DNA of 64,000 nucleotides from Snodgrassella sp945267035 (GTDB taxonomy: Bacteria > Pseudomonadota > Gammaproteobacteria > Burkholderiales > Neisseriaceae). Numbering within the stretch: the first letter of the stretch is position 1; every line of letters starts with the position of its first letter. The notes under the pieces are model-generated. The model had not been told where the DNA came from. It saw only the letters and a program-made list of their open reading frames with translations, and made no database searches. The position numbers and the translations under genes are program-made. Location: the NCBI RefSeq assembly GCF_026535915.1, contig NZ_JAFNPF010000001.1, positions 992,001 to 1,056,000 on the forward strand. Direction: 5' to 3'. Shown here one piece after another: positions 9,291 through 18,017 of this stretch.

Positions 9291-9521
9291 CTAGTAAACA
9301 GGTTTTCTTGGTTTGGGTTTTTCTTTAGGTTGGTTTTCTGTTCCAGCAATTTCTGGAGGATCGGCAGGAAGAGGCTTAGTATTGATGGGAAAATTGATGG
9401 TGGTGCCTAAACCAAAGCTGCTGTTGCCTCCGCCTATGCCAACTGCAATATTGTTGGGCATGCCGATACTGCAAGCAGTCAGACAAGAGGCAATCCATAA
9501 GATTAATGGGTATGGTTTCAT
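9291..9521 (-). CDS. Small lipoprotein downstream of pqiC
   Basis: A 76-residue predicted lipoprotein of unknown function. The ATG at 9521 gives a classic type II signal: basic start MKPYP, hydrophobic LILWIASCL and lipobox LTAC. The mature part is Gly/Asn-rich (VGIGGGNSSFGLG) and ends in a Pro/Lys-rich tail (KEKPKPRKP), which suggests a short periplasmic tether. It follows pqiC after 40 bases on the same strand, so it is probably the last gene of the pqi operon, though the usual pqi operon has three genes. The frame continues 17 codons upstream into the pqiC end, but that part has no signal sequence. Confidence 0.7.
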   Translation of the reverse strand: MKPYPLILWIASCLTACSIGMPNNIAVGIGGGNSSFGLGTTINFPINTKPLPADPPEIAGTENQPKEKPKPRKPVY

Positions 9522-9561
9522 GTTTAGTCTTTGTCGTTGAAAAATATATGTTTGATCTTGA

Positions 9562-10089
9562 TTATGGGGCAATGGTTATAGCTACTTGTTCTAATCCTTT
9601 GGTCAATGCTTTGACCATATTACTGTAGCCATTTCCCTGTTGGGACAAACGAATATTGAAATTTTGTCCTTTTTCTTTACTACCATCCCACATGCTGTAG
9701 CCTTTGATGTGAATATGACCATCATAACTGCCTTGGAAGGCTGATATATACACAGTAAGGGTATGTTTACTGTTGCTTTGGGGCATGAATGAGAAGTGTT
9801 GACTATATTTATTTAGCTCGTTGGCCAATATGTGGGTGATTTCCTGATCTAAATCGTCAGCCCAAAGATGATTTTGGGCGAAATGTAGGGTAGTCGGGCT
9901 ATCCTGATAAACCAAATTTCCTTGGTTGAGGCTATCAGTTAAAACCACTTTAATATGTACCGGTGTACGGTAATAACCGCTTGGTAGCTGGTAATGACTA
10001 TTAGGTAGCTGGTAATAGGTTACAGGTGTGCCAGCACAGCCGGCTAAGGTCAGTGTGCAGGCACAGATGAGCGATAACAAGATTTTCAT
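9562..10089 (-). CDS. pqiC: PqiC-type transport-associated lipoprotein
   Basis: The outer-membrane lipoprotein of the Pqi intermembrane lipid-transport system. The 175-residue sequence begins with a lipoprotein signal ending LTLAGC (Cys18) and then shows the pattern of the ABC-type transport auxiliary lipoprotein family (formerly DUF330): YYQLP near the N-terminus, a mid-protein LDQEITHILANELNKY helix and a beta-rich end. Its start shares a base with the pqiB stop (TAATG), indicating translational coupling. The order pqiA-pqiB-pqiC matches the known operon. The overall sequence is diverged, so the call leans partly on context. Confidence 0.85.
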   Translation of the reverse strand: MKILLSLICACTLTLAGCAGTPVTYYQLPNSHYQLPSGYYRTPVHIKVVLTDSLNQGNLVYQDSPTTLHFAQNHLWADDLDQEITHILANELNKYSQHFSFMPQSNSKHTLTVYISAFQGSYDGHIHIKGYSMWDGSKEKGQNFNIRLSQQGNGYSNMVKALTKGLEQVAITIAP

Positions 10090-11726
10090 TATTGGGCTCC
10101 TTGTGGTTCTGGGTCTTGCCCGCGTCGATTGAAAATTAAGGCATTAGGTTGCTGTTTAAGGGTTTTCAAAGTTGGCTGAGCATCTTTTAAAGTTCTGTCG
10201 ATACTGTGTAATGTTTGCTGAATATCGCCATATAACGGAGATGTGCTGGACACTCCCTGTAGGGTAGTACGCAGCTCGCGTAGGGTGGCATTCAGTTGTG
10301 CTGGAATTTGTTGAGTCTGATTTTGTTTTAGCAATCGATCCGCACTGGCCAAGGTATTTTTCAACTGGATCATGGTGCCATCTAATTGCTGCAAGGATCG
10401 TTCGATCGGCAGTTTATTTAATTTGGTCAACAATGCAGAAAGCTGATTTTGCAGCAGATCTAAGCCATTATTGGTGCTTCCAATAACGCTATAGCCCTGA
10501 TAAACCTCTGCCGGTCTGACTATTGCTGTAGACGACTGATTGGTTGACAGAAGAATAAACTGATTTCCAGTGAGTAAGTTATCTTTTTCTAGAGAAGCAA
10601 ACATGCCGTTATGCATGGCTTGCTGGATTTTTTGTTGCCAAATTTTATTATCCTGTTCGGAAGCATTAATTTCCATACGGGCAGGTTCAATACGGATGCG
10701 AACCGGAATCCAGCCATGTTGCAACAGTTGATGGCTGTCATTTTGGGCGAAATAGGGAACGTCGGCAACAGATCCTATATTTAACCCTTGAAACTCTACT
10801 GGAGCACCAACTTTTAAGCCACGAATGGATTGTTTGAAGAAGATAACATAATAAAGCGCTCGTTTAGAGGGAAGATTATCCAGTTCTTGCTCGCTGCGGT
10901 ATAGAGGCATTTCAGCATCTTTTGCAATAGGTTTGCCCGTACCGTTTTCAGTTGTTTTAAAAGATATGGCACCAGAAAGTAAGGCAGGCAAGGGCGCAGA
11001 GTCTATGTGTACTCCACCACCGGATGCTTTGATTTGGATGCCGGTTTGTAACCAAAATTTGACTTTATCGTTGATAAGGCTGTCATAAGGTGCGTTGACG
11101 AATATTTGATAGTGCACACTATGATCTTTTGGATCAAAATAGGCTTTTTCGATCTGACCTGCGGCCATGTCTCCATAAAGTACTGGACTGCCTGGGGTAA
11201 GCAATTTATCGCTGTAACCTTTCAGGCGTAATCGCAGACCACTTTGTGAAATGGCAGACACCGGCGGTAAATCAAGTACTTTAAATGAATCGGCCTTTTC
11301 TTTGCTGTGACCCGGAGTAAAAGCGATATAAGATCCAGAAACCAAGGTGTTCAGCCCAGTAATACCACTTTGATCAATACGTGGTTTGACAATCCAAAAT
11401 TGAGTGTCTTCACGCAGCATGCTTTTTACATCTGCACTCATTTTGGCTTTAATCTGCACCCCTTTTTCATCCGGACTGATGTTGATTGCAGTCACTTTGC
11501 CAACGGTTACATTTAATACTTTGATGGTTGTGGAGTTGATTTCAATGCCGTCTGCATCATTTAGGTACAAGGTAATTTCTGGACCGGTATTGCGAATATG
11601 TTGGAATAGTAGCCATGCTCCAGTTAATAATGCTAAAGCAGGAATGATCCAAACTAAAACATTAAAAGGCGGTGCGTGCTTGACCGTGGCGGTGGTTTGC
11701 TGTTGAGTATCTTCAGATTGGGTCAT
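10089..11726 (-). CDS. pqiB: PqiB, MCE-domain lipid transport protein
   Basis: A 545-residue membrane-anchored periplasmic MCE protein; in E. coli PqiB forms a hexameric tube spanning the periplasm that carries lipids between membranes. One N-terminal membrane segment (residues ~24-42, VLVWIIPALALLTGAWLLF) is followed by three MCE repeats beginning near residues 50, 160 and 290; the last contains VGAPVEFQGLNIGSV. The C-terminal ~120 residues are helical and Gln/Leu-rich (LLQNQLSALLTKLNKLP), as in the E. coli needle. It overlaps pqiA by 4 bases and pqiC by 1 base, so all three are translationally coupled. Confidence 0.93.
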   Translation of the reverse strand: MTQSEDTQQQTTATVKHAPPFNVLVWIIPALALLTGAWLLFQHIRNTGPEITLYLNDADGIEINSTTIKVLNVTVGKVTAINISPDEKGVQIKAKMSADVKSMLREDTQFWIVKPRIDQSGITGLNTLVSGSYIAFTPGHSKEKADSFKVLDLPPVSAISQSGLRLRLKGYSDKLLTPGSPVLYGDMAAGQIEKAYFDPKDHSVHYQIFVNAPYDSLINDKVKFWLQTGIQIKASGGGVHIDSAPLPALLSGAISFKTTENGTGKPIAKDAEMPLYRSEQELDNLPSKRALYYVIFFKQSIRGLKVGAPVEFQGLNIGSVADVPYFAQNDSHQLLQHGWIPVRIRIEPARMEINASEQDNKIWQQKIQQAMHNGMFASLEKDNLLTGNQFILLSTNQSSTAIVRPAEVYQGYSVIGSTNNGLDLLQNQLSALLTKLNKLPIERSLQQLDGTMIQLKNTLASADRLLKQNQTQQIPAQLNATLRELRTTLQGVSSTSPLYGDIQQTLHSIDRTLKDAQPTLKTLKQQPNALIFNRRGQDPEPQGAQ

Positions 11727-13033
11727 AGTTGGTGCCTTTTTCTGCGGCGATAAGGATGATGAGTTTTTTTCGCTTCATCCCAAAGTAAACGTGAATCAAA
11801 ACTTAATGCGGAAACCATGGTCAGGATGACCACGCCACAAAAATAAACTGTGGCGGCTCCAGGAGTCACTTTCGCTAACGGGGAAGTAAATACGGACATC
11901 AAAATAATCACGACAAAGATGTCAATCATAGACCAGCGCCCGATAGATTCCGTTATGCGATAAAGTATGGTCAATTTGGCTGGAGACATTAAAGGTTTGT
12001 AAGCAGCCGAATATAATAATACTAACATGGAGATAATTTTTAATATGGGTATAGCCATACTGGCACTAAATATGACAATGGCAATCAAGATATCGCCATC
12101 TTTCCACATGTATTCAATGCCGTCCAGAATGGTACTGGCCAAATTTGAATTTGGCGAACGAGTAATCATCATGGGCAATAGGTTTGCAGGGATATACAGG
12201 ATGATGGCACTCAGTAAAAATGCCATGCTAATACGCAGGCTGAGTGGTTTTCGTCTGCTTAGAAATGAGCCGCATACCCCACAGATGTTTTGAGTGGCTG
12301 GTTGCTCAAATAAGCAATAATTACAACTGACGGTGTGTTCACTATGTTTAATGAGTGTGGGATCGTTACCGGTCAAGGTTTGAATCTGATAAAAAATCCA
12401 ATGTTCTGGCACGCCTTGTGAGGTACGAATGAGTAATATGGCCAGCACCATCATCAACCAAAACGCTAGGCCGAAATGGATCTGAGCCATACCGATGATT
12501 TTGATGTAGGCCACCAGAGTGGCGATAAAAAATACGTCCACCATGATCCAGTGACGCAAGCGCACTAAGGTTCGGGTGGCATACAGCATACCGGGTAACA
12601 CTTGTTGATAATACAGACCGATATAGACATACAAGCATAATAGAAGAAACAGCAGCGGGGAGCCGAATGTCAATAAAAACATCACTTCGGCCAGAAATGA
12701 ATAGTCCTGCTGTGCCAGTGAACTTAACATGTAGGGTAGTGTTAGATCTACATGTAAGGTAAACATATCTACAATCATGTATAACTGACTATACACGATA
12801 ATCATAATCATCAAGGAAGCACTGGCATAGGCCATGGGTGTATCAAGTGGGTATTTTTCCACTCGCACTAAATGCTGATGGCAGCGAGGACATTGAGCCT
12901 GATCCCCAGGAACAATAGTCGGGATCGATAAAGACAAGCCACATCTAGGACAGCCTACATGATGTTGCGGGATGCTGCCTGTCGGTATGTTTTCCAATGC
13001 TGGTTGTGCTGCTATGCTTGTTTGATGGTTCAA
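11723..13033 (-). CDS. pqiA: PqiA, inner-membrane protein of the Pqi lipid transport system
   Basis: A 436-residue polytopic inner-membrane protein that partners PqiB. It has two PqiA modules: an N-terminal zinc-ribbon-like stretch (CPRCGLSL and CPRCHQHL, about residues 28-60) plus four membrane segments, then a second ribbon (CNYCLFEQ and CGVCGSF, near 240-265) plus four more segments. In E. coli the operon responds to superoxide (paraquat), but no SoxS site can be judged here. It is the first pqi gene and starts 39 bases after the leuB terminator hairpin. Confidence 0.93.
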   Translation of the reverse strand: MNHQTSIAAQPALENIPTGSIPQHHVGCPRCGLSLSIPTIVPGDQAQCPRCHQHLVRVEKYPLDTPMAYASASLMIMIIVYSQLYMIVDMFTLHVDLTLPYMLSSLAQQDYSFLAEVMFLLTFGSPLLFLLLCLYVYIGLYYQQVLPGMLYATRTLVRLRHWIMVDVFFIATLVAYIKIIGMAQIHFGLAFWLMMVLAILLIRTSQGVPEHWIFYQIQTLTGNDPTLIKHSEHTVSCNYCLFEQPATQNICGVCGSFLSRRKPLSLRISMAFLLSAIILYIPANLLPMMITRSPNSNLASTILDGIEYMWKDGDILIAIVIFSASMAIPILKIISMLVLLYSAAYKPLMSPAKLTILYRITESIGRWSMIDIFVVIILMSVFTSPLAKVTPGAATVYFCGVVILTMVSALSFDSRLLWDEAKKTHHPYRRRKRHQL

Positions 13034-13062
13034 GGTGGTGAAATCCGCAATATTTAGCCATT

Positions 13063-13102
13063 CTGTAAAAAATAACTTAACAGCGATTAGCTGTTAAGTT
13101 AT
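13063..13102 (-). terminator. Terminator of leuB
   Basis: A perfect 13-bp stem (13072-13084 with 13090-13102; arm GCTGTTAAGTTAT) and 5-base loop are followed on the minus strand by T6. It separates leuB from the pqi operon. Confidence 0.9.
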
Positions 13103-13137
13103 GAATATACGTAAAATAATGCTTTATGGCAATGCAC

Positions 13138-14208
13138 TTATAACGCTGCTAATACTGCATCACCCATTTGGCTACAACTAACTCGCTGGCAGCCTTCTTC
13201 ATAGATATCTTGGGTGCGTAAGCCTTGAGCCAATACTTTACCAACAGCCTGCTCTATACGCTGAGCCGCTTGTTCATTATTTAAGCTATATCTTAACATC
13301 ATGGCGAGAGAAAGAATGGTTGCCAGAGGATTGGCTATATTTTGACCAGCAATATCGGGAGCAGATCCATGCGATGGTTCATACATGCCTTTGCCGGTTT
13401 CATTTAAAGAGGCTGATGGAAGCATGCCTATTGAACCGGTCAGCATAGAGGCTTGATCAGAAAGAATATCCCCGAAAATATTACCGGTAACGATGACATC
13501 AAACTGTTTGGGTGCTTTGACTAATTGCATGGCTGCATTGTCTACATACATGTGGGTTAAGGTCACATCTGGATAATCCTGATTCATTTCAGTCATGATT
13601 TCACGCCATAATTCAGTGGTTTCCAGAACGTTGGCTTTATCCACTGAACACAGTTTTTTATTGCGTTTTTGTGCTGCTTCAAACGCGATTTTACCAATGC
13701 GTCTAATTTCACTTTCTTTGTAACGCATGGTATTGAAACCTTCCCGTTCACCATCAGGCAAGGTGTGGATACCGCGTGGCTCACCAAAATAGATGTCGCC
13801 AGTGAGTTCCCGCACAATGAGAATATCCAGACCGGAAACAATTTCAGGTTTTAGGGTTGAGGCATTGGCTAGTTCTGGATAAAGAATTGCAGGGCGTAAA
13901 TTGCCAAACAAATTAAGATCTTTACGAATGGCGAGCAAACCACGTTCAGGTCGTAATGAGCGTTCTAATTTATCGTATTGTGGTCCTCCTACTGCACCAA
14001 GTAAGATGGCATCTGCGTTTTGACAGATTTTCTGCGTATAAGGGGGATATGGGTGATGATATTCATCATAAGCCGCCCCACCTAATGGTGCATACTGATA
14101 TTCAATGTCTAAACCATCAGTGATGAGTTGATCAAGTATGCGGACAGCCTGAGCCACAATTTCTGGTCCGATTCCGTCTCCCGGTAAAATAGCTATGTGT
14201 TTGCTCAT
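13138..14208 (-). CDS. leuB: 3-isopropylmalate dehydrogenase
   Basis: Oxidises and decarboxylates 3-isopropylmalate in leucine synthesis, using NAD. The 356-residue protein is full length. Seen: LPGDGIGPEIV (N-terminus), ERSLRPERGLLAIRK, VRELTGDIYFGEPRG, the conserved KANVL catalytic Lys region, GSIGMLPSASLN, and the NAD site HGSAPDIAGQNIANP. The start at 14208 is preceded by GGAA; an ATG four codons upstream is possible but less likely. It is separated from leuD by about 1 kb, so it probably has its own promoter rather than sharing the leuCD transcript. Confidence 0.96.
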   Translation of the reverse strand: MSKHIAILPGDGIGPEIVAQAVRILDQLITDGLDIEYQYAPLGGAAYDEYHHPYPPYTQKICQNADAILLGAVGGPQYDKLERSLRPERGLLAIRKDLNLFGNLRPAILYPELANASTLKPEIVSGLDILIVRELTGDIYFGEPRGIHTLPDGEREGFNTMRYKESEIRRIGKIAFEAAQKRNKKLCSVDKANVLETTELWREIMTEMNQDYPDVTLTHMYVDNAAMQLVKAPKQFDVIVTGNIFGDILSDQASMLTGSIGMLPSASLNETGKGMYEPSHGSAPDIAGQNIANPLATILSLAMMLRYSLNNEQAAQRIEQAVGKVLAQGLRTQDIYEEGCQRVSCSQMGDAVLAAL

Positions 14209-15275
14209 GTTTGTTTCCATCTGGTTGAGTTATTGCCAGCAGATTGCTGGAGGTGAAGTGAATAATTGAATTCAAGATTCTATATGCAATTCTAATTATC
14301 TCACAATACAAATAAATAATTTTCTAACTACACCATCTAAAGACAGTCATTTCAGATTTTTTACCCGATTATGGGTTAAGTGTTTTTAAACTGATATTTT
14401 TCAATAAAATCATTTACCATAGCAACAAAATTTATTTATTCTGCTGGTTTTATCGCTAAATCATTTGCAAGCGTATTCATTTATTTGTATTTCTAGATAA
14501 ATTTTTAACTTCAACTATAGTTGTAGTTTTTCAGAATTAAATATTTAAACATCCCTTTATGCATGACTTTTGTTTAATGTTCGCTATCATCAACAAGTAT
14601 GAATTCTTCAATGAATAGATCTCGTCAAATCTCCATACTTTACATTTACCAAAACTAGCTGTCATCACTTATTAATGACAACCTTTATATATAAATTTGT
14701 CCATTTTTTTATCGGTTTGCCTGCTAACAGCTTTAGTCCTGCAAAGCTTGAAGCAGTAGATCAATCTATAACAAGTTTCTCGATAGTGAATATGGAGCAA
14801 CTGCCGTAATCACATCCAGCTATCTACATACTCTGATTGCCTCGTTAGGTTTATAACCGCGCATCCCTTCAGAATGATCTTCAAAACTTTGATACATCTG
14901 CCATGTTACGAACCCTAAAAGGGGCGGTCATGGCTAAGAGCCAAGCGTCAGGCATTAACCTCTACAAAGTTCCGATGTAATCAAACAGCAAATTTTTATT
15001 TCAAATATGTCTACACCTTGTGAATGAATTAGATCATTCTATGGATCAAAAACACGATCCATGAGTCATCTATGTCTAATTTTCCACAATGGGCAGCAAT
15101 TTTATGAAATAGATGCGGTATTGGTTTTACATACTTAACTTATTTTTGCGTTGTTTTATTTTTCTGCTGTCTACCGGTTGAATCACTTTGTGAATTAATT
15201 GCCAAACCAGTTGTCAATTCTAACTAACTATATAAAGGTAAACAGCAGCGCGCAGATTAATCCTGACTCAATAGC
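14209..15275. other. Long gene-free region leuB-leuD
   Basis: About 1 kb that splits the leucine genes. It is AT-rich, with one higher-GC patch near 14800-14990. On the minus strand that patch has short open pieces in shifting frames (for example WQMYQSFEDHSEGMRGYKP followed by a stop), which look like a decayed gene, but I cannot identify the family. No complete mobile element is visible. Confidence 0.45.
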
Positions 15276-15917
15276 TCAACTCTGATATAGCCATGGCTGT
15301 TGCTGACGATGTTTGACCTCATAAGCTTTGATCGCATCCGCATGTTGTAGAGTCAAACCAATTTCATCTAAACCATTCAACAAACAATGTTTGCGATGTT
15401 CAGTGATATCAAAGTGATAAGTTGTGCCGTCAGGGGTTGTCACGCTTTGTTGGGCTAAATCAATGCTAAGCTGGTAACCCTCATTGGCAAACACTTCCTG
15501 AAATAATTGATCAATGGTATTTTCAGGTAAAACAAACGGTAGTAATCCATTTTTAAAACAGTTATTAAAAAAGATATCCGCAAAAGAAGGAGCCAGAATC
15601 ACCCTAAATCCATAATCTTCGAGTGCCCATGGAGCATGTTCACGACTGGAGCCGCAACCAAAATTTTTGCGTGTCAACAAGATATTGGCGCCCTGATAGC
15701 GCGCTTGATTGAGCACAAAGTCAGGGTTCAACGGGCGCTTACTGTTGTCCATACCCGGTTCACCATGATCCAAATAGCGCCACTCATCAAATGCATTAGG
15801 GCCGAAGCCACTTCGTTTAATTGATTTCAAAAACTGTTTAGGAATGATGGCATCAGTATCAACATTGGCACGGTCTAAAGGAGCCACCAAAGCAGTTAAA
15901 GTAGTAAAAGATTTCAT
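15276..15917 (-). CDS. leuD: 3-isopropylmalate dehydratase small subunit
   Basis: The small subunit of isopropylmalate isomerase; with LeuC it converts 2- to 3-isopropylmalate. The 213-residue length is normal. Family marks are the start with ANVDTDAIIPKQFLK, the swivel-domain motif GCGSSREHAPWAL (around residue 75-90) and FKNGLLPF. It lies downstream of leuC on the same strand with two entericidin-type genes between them. No hairpin terminator is seen immediately after it. Confidence 0.96.
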   Translation of the reverse strand: MKSFTTLTALVAPLDRANVDTDAIIPKQFLKSIKRSGFGPNAFDEWRYLDHGEPGMDNSKRPLNPDFVLNQARYQGANILLTRKNFGCGSSREHAPWALEDYGFRVILAPSFADIFFNNCFKNGLLPFVLPENTIDQLFQEVFANEGYQLSIDLAQQSVTTPDGTTYHFDITEHRKHCLLNGLDEIGLTLQHADAIKAYEVKHRQQQPWLYQS

Positions 15918-15977
15918 ATTTATAATTTTGTAGTTAAGATTGATTCAAGTGCAAGCCCCAGAAGGGCTTGCGTAATA

Positions 15978-16118
15978 TTACATGTCGGAGCGTACGGCGT
16001 CTGAAGAATTACTGATTGCTTGTCCTCCAGCAGAAATATCACGGCCTACACCAGAAACAGTGTGACAACCGGCCAGAAAGCCAACAATAGCAAGACTTAA
16101 TAAAATTAATTTTTTCAT
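15978..16118 (-). CDS. Entericidin-like lipoprotein (46 aa)
   Basis: A tiny lipoprotein of the entericidin EcnA/EcnB family, in E. coli an antidote/toxin pair of cell-envelope lipoproteins. The product starts MKKLILLSLAIVGFLAGC with the lipobox LAGC (Cys18), followed by the family hallmark HTVSGVGRDISAGGQAIS. The start has GAGGAAAACATC upstream on the minus strand. Coordinates may be off by one base: by my own count the frame is one base short unless a base near 16020 was misread, and a true frameshift would have left a longer open frame than exists. It is one of two neighbours of this family. Confidence 0.75.
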   Translation of the reverse strand: MKKLILLSLAIVGFLAGCHTVSGVGRDISAGGQAISNSSDAVRSDM

Positions 16119-16136
16119 GATGTTTTCCTCGTTTGA

Positions 16137-16259
16137 TTAATGTGCTGCGTTTGAAAGATGTTCGCCACCAGCCTTAACATCTTGCCCAACACCATGAATA
16201 GTGTGGCAACCAGTTAATACAGTCATAATTATTGCAGTGACCAACAACATTTTTTTCAT
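16137..16259 (-). CDS. Entericidin-like lipoprotein (40 aa)
   Basis: A second member of the entericidin family, 40 residues. It has a signal peptide (MKKMLLVTAIIMTVLTGC, lipobox LTGC) and the conserved HTIHGVGQDVKAGGEHLS. GGAGTTTCGC before the ATG provides a ribosome site. It lies 89 bases after leuC and 18 bases before its paralogue, all on the minus strand, so it may be read through from the leuC promoter. Whether the pair works as toxin and antidote is inference from E. coli EcnAB; the two proteins are similar enough to be a tandem duplication. Confidence 0.8.
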   Translation of the reverse strand: MKKMLLVTAIIMTVLTGCHTIHGVGQDVKAGGEHLSNAAH

Positions 16260-16348
16260 GCGAAACTCCTTTATAAAGATAAAAGTTTAATTAAATCAAT
16301 CAGAACTACATCCTTATCATGCACGTGCTGGTCTAATTCTGCAAGTTG

Positions 16349-17761
16349 TTAACCTTTTAACTGTCGTATATCAGCAAAATGTCCATTAATTGCCGCAGCG
16401 GCTGCCATCGCTGGACTAACCAAATGAGTGCGTCCATTATTTCCCTGACGACCTTCAAAATTACGGTTTGAAGTTGAAGCACACCGTTCATGTGGTTGCA
16501 ATCTATCCGCGTTCATCGCCAAACACATCGAACAGCCAGGTTCGCGCCATTCAAATCCTGCATCAATAAATATTTTATCCAATCCTTCTTCTTCGGCCTG
16601 TTTTTTTACCAGACCAGAACCGGGTACTACCAAAACTCGTTTAACATTGCTGGCTTTGTGCTGTCCCTTAGCGACTTCGGCTGCATTGCGTAAATCTTCA
16701 ATTCGACCGTTAGTGCAGGAGCCGATGAAAACCACATCAACAGGAATATCGGTTAAAGGAATACCAGCGGTTAAGCCCATATATTTCAATGCCCGCTCCA
16801 TTCCTTCACGTTTCACCGGATCTTTCTCATCTGCCGGATCAGGTACGGTATTGGTTATAGCGGAAACCATTTCCGGAGACGTCCCCCAAGTTACTTGTGG
16901 CGCGATATCATCAGCAAGCAAATGAATGAACTGATCAAAATGGGCACCGTCATCAGAAACCAATGTCCGCCAGTAAGCAACAGCTTGATCCCATGCTTCT
17001 CCTTTGGGAGCTAAGTGACGTTCTTTTATATAGTCGATGGTTTTGTTATCTACAGCCACTAATCCAGAACGAGCGCCTGCTTCAATCGCCATATTACACA
17101 AGGTCATACGTCCTTCCATTGACAAATCTCTGACGGCAGAGCCTGCAAATTCAATAGCATAACCTGTGCCACCTGCGGTACCAATTTTGCCAATGATATA
17201 CAATGCCATGTCTTTAGCACTGATGCCACTCTTGAGTGTTCCGTCAATTTCGATCAGCATGGTTTTGGATTTTTTTGCAGTAATACACTGAGTAGCCATG
17301 ACATGTTCCACTTCAGATGTACCAATGCCGTGAGCCAATGCACCAAAAGCTCCGTGTGTGGAAGTGTGTGAATCGCCACAGACCACCGTCATGCCGGGTA
17401 GGGTCGCTCCCTGTTCAGGACCGACAACATGAACAATACCCTGATTGATGTTTTTAAAGGGGTAATAAGTCTGCACGCCGAAATCATGTATATTTTGATC
17501 TAGCGTATCCACCTGCAGCTTGGAAATGGGTTCAGTAATACCTTTTTCCCAATGGTCTGTTGGGGTGTTATGATCAGCAGTGGCAACAATACTTTGCTGC
17601 CGCCACAGCGGTCTGTGTGCGAGCTTCAGACCTTCAAACGCCTGTGGACTGGTTACTTCATGCACCAAATGACGATCAATGTAAAGAAGAACTGTTCCAT
17701 CTGCCTGTTCTTGGACAATATGGCTATTCCACAGTTTATCGTAAAGAGTTTGTGTTTTCAT
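16349..17761 (-). CDS. leuC: 3-isopropylmalate dehydratase large subunit
   Basis: The iron-sulfur subunit of isopropylmalate isomerase in leucine synthesis. The 470-residue protein is full length. Seen: VCGDSHTSTHGAFGALAHG, then the three [4Fe-4S] ligands in FIGSCTNGRIEDLR and EPGCSMCLAMN. The ATG at 17761 begins MKTQTLYDKLW, the usual N-terminus. It is divergent from gshA; the shared intergenic region holds palindromic GTCTAAAA-type sequence overlapping a plausible leuC promoter (minus-strand TTGTCA, 17-base gap, TAAGAT). Confidence 0.97.
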   Translation of the reverse strand: MKTQTLYDKLWNSHIVQEQADGTVLLYIDRHLVHEVTSPQAFEGLKLAHRPLWRQQSIVATADHNTPTDHWEKGITEPISKLQVDTLDQNIHDFGVQTYYPFKNINQGIVHVVGPEQGATLPGMTVVCGDSHTSTHGAFGALAHGIGTSEVEHVMATQCITAKKSKTMLIEIDGTLKSGISAKDMALYIIGKIGTAGGTGYAIEFAGSAVRDLSMEGRMTLCNMAIEAGARSGLVAVDNKTIDYIKERHLAPKGEAWDQAVAYWRTLVSDDGAHFDQFIHLLADDIAPQVTWGTSPEMVSAITNTVPDPADEKDPVKREGMERALKYMGLTAGIPLTDIPVDVVFIGSCTNGRIEDLRNAAEVAKGQHKASNVKRVLVVPGSGLVKKQAEEEGLDKIFIDAGFEWREPGCSMCLAMNADRLQPHERCASTSNRNFEGRQGNNGRTHLVSPAMAAAAAINGHFADIRQLKG

Positions 17762-17821
17762 TGTAGTTATGGCTTTTTTTTGGTAATTATATGGGTTGCA
17801 TCTTAATACGCTTAATAAAAC

Positions 17822-17906
17822 TTGACAAGAATTTTGTCTAAAAATTTATCAAAATATCCGTTATGGTGTATTTTTTGGTGCAATTTTAGACTAAATGTCT
17901 AAAATT
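17822..17906. promoter_or_regulatory. Divergent leuC/gshA control region with inverted repeat
   Basis: A perfect 10-bp inverted repeat (AATTTTAGAC at 17882-17891, its complement at 17897-17906, 5-base centre) lies between the divergent genes. A further copy of one arm in near-identical form (GTCTAAAAATT) lies at 17836-17846, just beside CTTGACAAG, which can serve as a -35 box on either strand. For leuC, TTGTCA plus a 17-base gap leads to TAAGAT. This looks like an operator for a dimeric regulator; which one is unknown. Confidence 0.5.
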
Positions 17907-18017
17907 CAACTTAGTTGGCGTAAATGGTTTAGCTCGCTGCGAGTATTTTATTTATTGTTATAATAACCAAACGGTGTGCTAGAAAATGTTCACACTGCAT
18001 GTAGAGAGGATCGAAAT

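Noticed and set aside
15990..16010. GGCGTCTGAA as a Neisseria DNA-uptake sequence
   Set aside because: It differs from GCCGTCTGAA by one base, is unique here and lies in a coding frame.
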